From positions 1-8,711 of the forward strand of contig RFRI01000047.1 in the NCBI GenBank assembly GCA_009924535.1: a stretch of DNA of 8,711 bases, read 5' to 3'. Shown one piece after another: positions 5,601-8,711 of this stretch (the first letter of the stretch is position 1; each line of letters starts with the position of its first letter). The notes beneath the pieces are model-generated. The model saw only the letters and a program-made list of their open reading frames with translations, was not told the DNA's origin and ran no database searches. The stretch comes from Verrucomicrobiota bacterium (lineage in GTDB: Bacteria; Verrucomicrobiota; Verrucomicrobiia; Opitutales; UBA953). Made by a program: the position numbers and the translations under genes.

Positions 5601-6733
5601 GCGGCCGCGGGCGGAGGAGCAGCCCCGCCAGCCTGGGCCTTCTCCGTCTGGAGTCGTAGTTGCCCGCAGGCCGCGTCGATGTCGTGACCCTTCTCGCGAC
5701 GCAGCGTCGCGGTCACGCCGAGCGCGCGGAGTTCCTTCACGAAGCGGTCCTGGCGCGTCAGGGACGGGCGGACCCAAGGCAGGCCTTCGACCTTGTTATA
5801 CGGGATGAGATTGACGTGGGCGTGGAGCTCGCGGGCGATGACCGCGAGCTTCTTGGCCTGCTCGAGCGAGTCGTTGATGTCCTCGATGAGGATGAACTCC
5901 AAGGTCAGCATGCGACCATGCTTGCGGGCGAAGGCCTTCGCCGCCGGGATGAGCTCTTCCAATGGGAACTTCTTGTTCACCGGCATGATCTGGTTGCGGA
6001 CCTCGTTGGTCGCGCCGTGCAGGCTGATGGCGAGGCGGAAGCCCAGCGGCTCCTCGGCGAGCTTGAGGATCTTGGGCACCACGCCGGAAGTGGAGATCGT
6101 CACCCGACGGGCGCCGAAGCCGAAGCCCCAGGCCGCGTTCACGATGCGGAGAGCGGACATCAGGTTCTCGTAGTTGGCCAGCGGTTCGCCCATGCCCATG
6201 ACCACGATGTTGTCGAAGGACGCCAGCCCCTCGGCGGCGCGGGCCGGGTCGGCCTTGTCCTCGATCCGGCAGACCTGGACGAGTTGAGAGACGATCTCAC
6301 CGATCGAAAGGTCGCGCTTCCAACCCTCCAGCCCCGACGCGCAGAACTTGCAACCGTAGGCGCAGCCGACCTGGGTCGAGATGCAGATCGTCCGGCGGGA
6401 CTTCTCCTGCCCCACCCCCTCCATCGGGGCCCGGATGATGACGGTCTCGATGAGGGAGCCGTCCCGGAGGCGCTGGAGGATCTTCTGGGTGACGTCGGAG
6501 GAGGCCTTGCGCTGGACCAAGCTGGTCGCTTCGAAGTCGTAATTGGCCAAGAGCCAGGCCCGGAGATTGGCCGGGAGGTTGGTCATCGCCTCCGGGGTCT
6601 CGGCCCGGCGGGGGTAGAGCCATTCGAAGATCTGGCCCGCTCGGTAGCGGGGGTGGCCGTCCGCGACCAACCGCTCGCCGAGGGTCTCGGGAGTTTCGCC
6701 GTGGATTGAGGGTTTTTCGGGCTTAAAGGCCAT
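5597..6733 (-). CDS. rlmN: 23S rRNA/tRNA adenine-C2 methyltransferase RlmN
   Basis: RlmN is a radical-SAM enzyme that methylates C2 of A2503 in 23S rRNA and, in many bacteria, A37 of some tRNAs. The 378-residue product carries the CAYGCKFC cluster (C124, C128, C131) that binds the 4Fe-4S centre, the GEPLANY SAM-binding motif (182-188), STSG (214-217), SLHG (237-240) and VNLIPYN (307-313). The C-terminal catalytic cysteine is in DIDAACGQL (C356). About 15 Ala/Pro-rich residues follow the conserved core and look like a dispensable tail. The ATG at 6733-6731 is the first in frame; no good Shine-Dalgarno is seen. The TAG stop overlaps the rpe stop in a convergent arrangement with no space for a separate terminator. 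RlmN is favoured over the resistance relative Cfr because of the housekeeping context and matching base composition. Confidence 0.96.
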   Translation of the reverse strand: MAFKPEKPSIHGETPETLGERLVADGHPRYRAGQIFEWLYPRRAETPEAMTNLPANLRAWLLANYDFEATSLVQRKASSDVTQKILQRLRDGSLIETVIIRAPMEGVGQEKSRRTICISTQVGCAYGCKFCASGLEGWKRDLSIGEIVSQLVQVCRIEDKADPARAAEGLASFDNIVVMGMGEPLANYENLMSALRIVNAAWGFGFGARRVTISTSGVVPKILKLAEEPLGFRLAISLHGATNEVRNQIMPVNKKFPLEELIPAAKAFARKHGRMLTLEFILIEDINDSLEQAKKLAVIARELHAHVNLIPYNKVEGLPWVRPSLTRQDRFVKELRALGVTATLRREKGHDIDAACGQLRLQTEKAQAGGAAPPPAAA

Positions 6734-6833
6734 GTGGGACGCAGGTCAGGAGGGCTGTCGAGGCATAGACCCCAAAGCCCCCCGCCTTCCTGCTTGCAAG
6801 TGAGAATTGTTATGCCCAAAACCCACTTTTGCA
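6734..6833. other. Divergent intergenic region between rlmN and the GreA-like gene
   Basis: This 100-base gap must hold promoters for both rlmN and the GreA-like gene. It includes the 8-bp palindrome CTTGCAAG (6793-6800) and an AT-richer patch (6800-6830), but no convincing -35/-10 pair with correct spacing was found in either direction. The frame of the downstream gene stays open up to a TTG at 6807; the ATG at 6834 is a better start. Confidence 0.5.
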
Positions 6834-8564
6834 ATGAGCAACAAGGCCCCCAACCCACAAGGTGGTAAAATCAACTCCCTGCAGGCCGCCATCGACTTGG
6901 TCGCCACGGGTCAGCCGGCCTTCTGCCTCCACCAAGCCTGGGGTATCGGAGTCATCCGCGCCTATGACGAGGCCACCAAGCGACTCACCGTCGATTTCCC
7001 TGAACAGAACAAGAAGGCCCATGCCATGGACGCCGCCTTCTTCCTCGGCAAAATCGAGGTCATCAATCCGAACGGCGTCGTCGCCAAGGCCTACGCCGAC
7101 ACCAGCAAGGCCGAGATCGCCAACCAGGTCGCCAACGACCCTGCCGGCATCGTGAAGGCCCTCCTCGCCGAATACCCGACCGGCGAATGCACCTCTTACG
7201 CGCTCGAGGCCAACCTCGACCGCATCTATTTCGCCTCCCTGCCCGCCGGCAAGGACCGCGCCACCTCCTTCAAGGCTTGGTGGACCAAGGCCCGCGCCGC
7301 TCTCCGCAAGGACCGCGCCATCCTCGTCCCCGAACGCAAGGGAGGCCTCTACGCCCTGCTCGAAGCCCCTAAGGATCTCGGCGAAGACCTCTTCGCCCAG
7401 TACGAAAGCGCCCCGAATTTCGAACGTAAGCTCGTCCTCCTCGAAGAGCTCGCCGACAGCGCCTCCGCCGAGACCCGCTCGGCCGCCACCGCCGCCAACC
7501 TCGACAAGGTCTCCGCCGACCTCGCCAAGGAGATCAAGAAGCTCGAGACCGCCCGCAAGCGCGACAACCTTCCCGCCATCCTCGGCGGCATCTGGAACCG
7601 CGACAAGTTCTTCCGCTCCGCTGTCGAGAACGTCGAGACCGTCAGCCCGACCGCCTCGGAAATCATCGCCCTGTGCACCGAAAGCGACCTCGCCTTCGTC
7701 GCGCTGAACATCCCTCACACCACCGAGAAGATCCGCAGCCTGCTCGACCTCGTGCGCGCCCACCACGGCGACAACTGGGCCGAACGCGCCTTCGACCTGC
7801 TCCGTAACCGCGACATCGGCGGCACCAAGAGCGGCTCCGCCAAGCTCGTCTCCGAATCGATCGCCTACCTCTGCGACCAGGAGCTCGCCGCCGCCGTCGC
7901 TTCCCGCTTCGCCCAGTGGCTCGAGACCCGCGAACTCCGCGCCCCGGTCATCATCTGGGTCATCAAGAACCGCGACTCGAAGAAGTACGCCGATATCGTC
8001 GGCCGCCTGATCAATCCTTCGCTCCTCGGCGCCATCCTTTCGTCCATCGACACCGAATCCCTCGAGTCCAATTCCACGGCCCGCATCCCGCTCGCCAACG
8101 CCGCGATGCTCGCCGCCGAAATGTCGACGGATAGCGGCTATATGCTGACGTGGGCCACCGTCATTTATAATGATTTAATCACCCCGTGTCTGCGGAAGCC
8201 CCTCGCGCCCAAGCAGCAACTCTTGCTCACGCGCCTGCTGGTCCTGGCGATCGCCATCTTTTTGCTGTTCTATGGACTCTGGTATGAGTTGCCCGGCAAT
8301 GCTTGGGACTACCTCGCGGTTACGGGTAATATTTACCTCGCCAGTGTCTTCACGCTTTTGGTCGCGGGTCTTTATTGGCCCCGTGGTAACGCCACAGGGG
8401 CCGGGGCGGCTTTGATTTTAGGCGCGATTGGCCCGCTGGCTTTTCTCATCTTGGGACGAACTTATCCGATTGCGCCTGAAGTGGCCGGCGCTTCCTCTTT
8501 TGGCCTCGCTGCTCTCGGTATGATCGTCGGCTCACTGCTCACTCCGGCCCCCTCCACTCAATGA
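6834..8564 (+). CDS. Chimeric frame: GreA-type N-terminal region joined to sodium:solute symporter C-terminus
   Basis: The 576-residue frame has two unrelated parts. Residues 1 to about 420 are soluble and resemble the long N-terminal region of the GreA-like elongation factors found in Chlamydiae and Verrucomicrobia: a small beta segment AWGIGVIRAYDEATKRL (35-51), then DFPEQNKKAHAMD (54-66), SFKAWWTKARAALRKD (145-160), and helical repeats with a charged helix near 223-248. The GreA/GreB catalytic and RNA-polymerase-binding domain expected at the C-terminus is missing. From about residue 424 the sequence is that of an SSS-family symporter: STDSGYMLTWATVIYNDL (431-448), then about four membrane helices. 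Neither half is complete, so neither normal function is expected. The ATG at 6834 (MSNKAPN) is preferred to the TTG at 6807. I think a deletion-fusion or an assembly error more likely than a designed two-domain protein. Confidence 0.7.
   Translation: MSNKAPNPQGGKINSLQAAIDLVATGQPAFCLHQAWGIGVIRAYDEATKRLTVDFPEQNKKAHAMDAAFFLGKIEVINPNGVVAKAYADTSKAEIANQVANDPAGIVKALLAEYPTGECTSYALEANLDRIYFASLPAGKDRATSFKAWWTKARAALRKDRAILVPERKGGLYALLEAPKDLGEDLFAQYESAPNFERKLVLLEELADSASAETRSAATAANLDKVSADLAKEIKKLETARKRDNLPAILGGIWNRDKFFRSAVENVETVSPTASEIIALCTESDLAFVALNIPHTTEKIRSLLDLVRAHHGDNWAERAFDLLRNRDIGGTKSGSAKLVSESIAYLCDQELAAAVASRFAQWLETRELRAPVIIWVIKNRDSKKYADIVGRLINPSLLGAILSSIDTESLESNSTARIPLANAAMLAAEMSTDSGYMLTWATVIYNDLITPCLRKPLAPKQQLLLTRLLVLAIAIFLLFYGLWYELPGNAWDYLAVTGNIYLASVFTLLVAGLYWPRGNATGAGAALILGAIGPLAFLILGRTYPIAPEVAGASSFGLAALGMIVGSLLTPAPSTQ
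8091..8123 (+). other. Junction between GreA-like and symporter sequence
   Basis: Upstream of this segment (through ARIPLAN, ending near 8099) the protein fits the GreA-like family; downstream (from about AAMLAAEMSTDSG, 8100 on) it fits the symporter family. Codon choice changes at about the same place: before it nearly all codons end in G or C, while soon after there are five A/T-ending codons in a row (ATT TAT AAT GAT TTA, 8160-8174). The exact breakpoint may be blurred by shared GCC/GCG-rich sequence. The frame stays open across it. Confidence 0.65.
8100..8564 (+). pseudogene. 3' fragment of a sodium:solute symporter (SSS family) gene
   Basis: About 154 residues remain of a protein that is normally near 500-600. 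The fragment starts at the STDSGYMLTWATVIYNDL segment, which in SSS transporters includes the Ser/Thr pair of the Na2 sodium site, and continues through an amphipathic basic loop (CLRKPLAPKQQ) into about four hydrophobic helices: LLVLAIAIFLLFYGLWYEL, a segment around YLASVFTLLVAGLYW, one around ALILGAIGPLAFLIL, and a last one around GLAALGMIVGSLL. The roughly nine or ten upstream helices, including most of the substrate site, are missing. Substrate cannot be assigned. The gene overlaps the next one by ATGA. It is labelled a pseudogene because it is truncated, but it would be part of an intact gene if the join is an assembly artefact. Confidence 0.65.
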
Positions 8565-8707
8565 ATACTCCCGCGGTAATTTTTTGGACCATCCTGATCT
8601 TCGCCTCGATTGTTTGGTATGGCTTCCTCGTGTTTTACGTCGGAATTAAAGCCGGTCGAGAAATTCGCACCATGATCCGGGAATTAGAAAAAACGCTTTT
8701 GCCCTAA
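8561..8707 (+). CDS. 48-residue single-pass membrane protein next to symporter
   Basis: The product is 48 residues: a short N-terminus (MNTPA), one strongly hydrophobic helix (about V6-I29, rich in Ile, Phe, Trp and Tyr), then a charged tail with K30, R33, R36, R40 and K44, which suggests the tail faces the cytoplasm. Its ATG overlaps the symporter stop by 4 bases (ATGA), so translation is probably coupled. Small membrane proteins encoded directly after SSS or NSS transporter genes are known as accessory subunits (for example the MetS partner of MetP), and this fits that pattern, but no family was confirmed. It shares the relaxed codon choice of the symporter fragment, so the two belong together. 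It is complete, with TAA at 8705-8707. Confidence 0.7.
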   Translation: MNTPAVIFWTILIFASIVWYGFLVFYVGIKAGREIRTMIRELEKTLLP

Positions 8708-8711
8708 GCGG

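Noticed and set aside
4749..5777. 342-codon minus-strand open frame opposite lptE and rpe
   Set aside because: It crosses two well-supported genes and their boundary and has only Arg/Asp/Ala-rich composition.
5660..6709. 349-codon plus-strand open frame opposite rlmN
   Set aside because: RlmN on the other strand has the iron-sulfur cluster and catalytic cysteine; this frame is its complement, rich in Asp, Leu and Gly.
6793..6800. Palindrome CTTGCAAG as an operator
   Set aside because: Eight bases is too short to stand out, with no second copy or clear promoter next to it.
6810..7766. 318-codon minus-strand open frame opposite the GreA-like region
   Set aside because: A Gly/Asp/Glu/Val-rich shadow of high-GC codons without any motif.

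Overview
The window looks like a piece of a high-GC chromosome from a Gram-negative bacterium, most likely a member of the PVC group (Verrucomicrobiota, perhaps Opitutales-like). This placement is inferred, with no database search, from three things: an LPS/outer-membrane export gene pair, a long-form GreA-like N-terminal region of the kind known in Chlamydiae and Verrucomicrobia, and strong third-position G/C bias. Most of the window is housekeeping DNA. I do not see a defence system, mobile element, CRISPR array, tRNA or rRNA.

Layout. 1-300 (+): a small secreted protein of unknown function with three CxxC motifs and an 18-residue repeat, closed by a clear intrinsic terminator (330-357). 366-917 (-): a HAD-family phosphatase of the GmhB/HisB-N type, with lower GC than its neighbours. 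918-1021: a divergent intergenic region holding a perfect 10-bp inverted repeat just before rpmF. 1022-5600 (+): a compact six-gene cluster, rpmF (ribosomal protein L32, only 59 codons), plsX, fabH, a BamD-like TPR protein, an LptE-like lipoprotein and rpe. From fabH onward the genes overlap or nearly touch. 5597-6733 (-): rlmN, converging on rpe with overlapping stop codons. 6834-8564 (+): one open frame that joins the N-terminal part of a GreA-type protein to the last third of a sodium:solute symporter. 8561-8707 (+): a 48-residue single-pass membrane protein overlapping the symporter stop by 4 bases.

How the genes work together. L32, PlsX and FabH link ribosome production to phospholipid and fatty-acid synthesis, a widely conserved arrangement. 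Here the same unit continues into outer-membrane protein assembly (BamD-like) and LPS transport (LptE-like), so it reads as a growth-linked envelope-building operon, with rpe as a metabolic passenger. The GmhB-like phosphatase would fit LPS-core heptose synthesis, but its substrate is uncertain.

The most notable feature is the GreA-like/symporter junction near 8091-8123. Both parents are recognisable but truncated, and codon choice changes at the join. It is either a real in-frame deletion or fusion, or an assembly chimera; the sequence alone cannot decide. The other points worth checking are the rpmF leader hairpin, the silent-only divergence between the repeats of the Cys-rich protein, and the small protein paired with the symporter.
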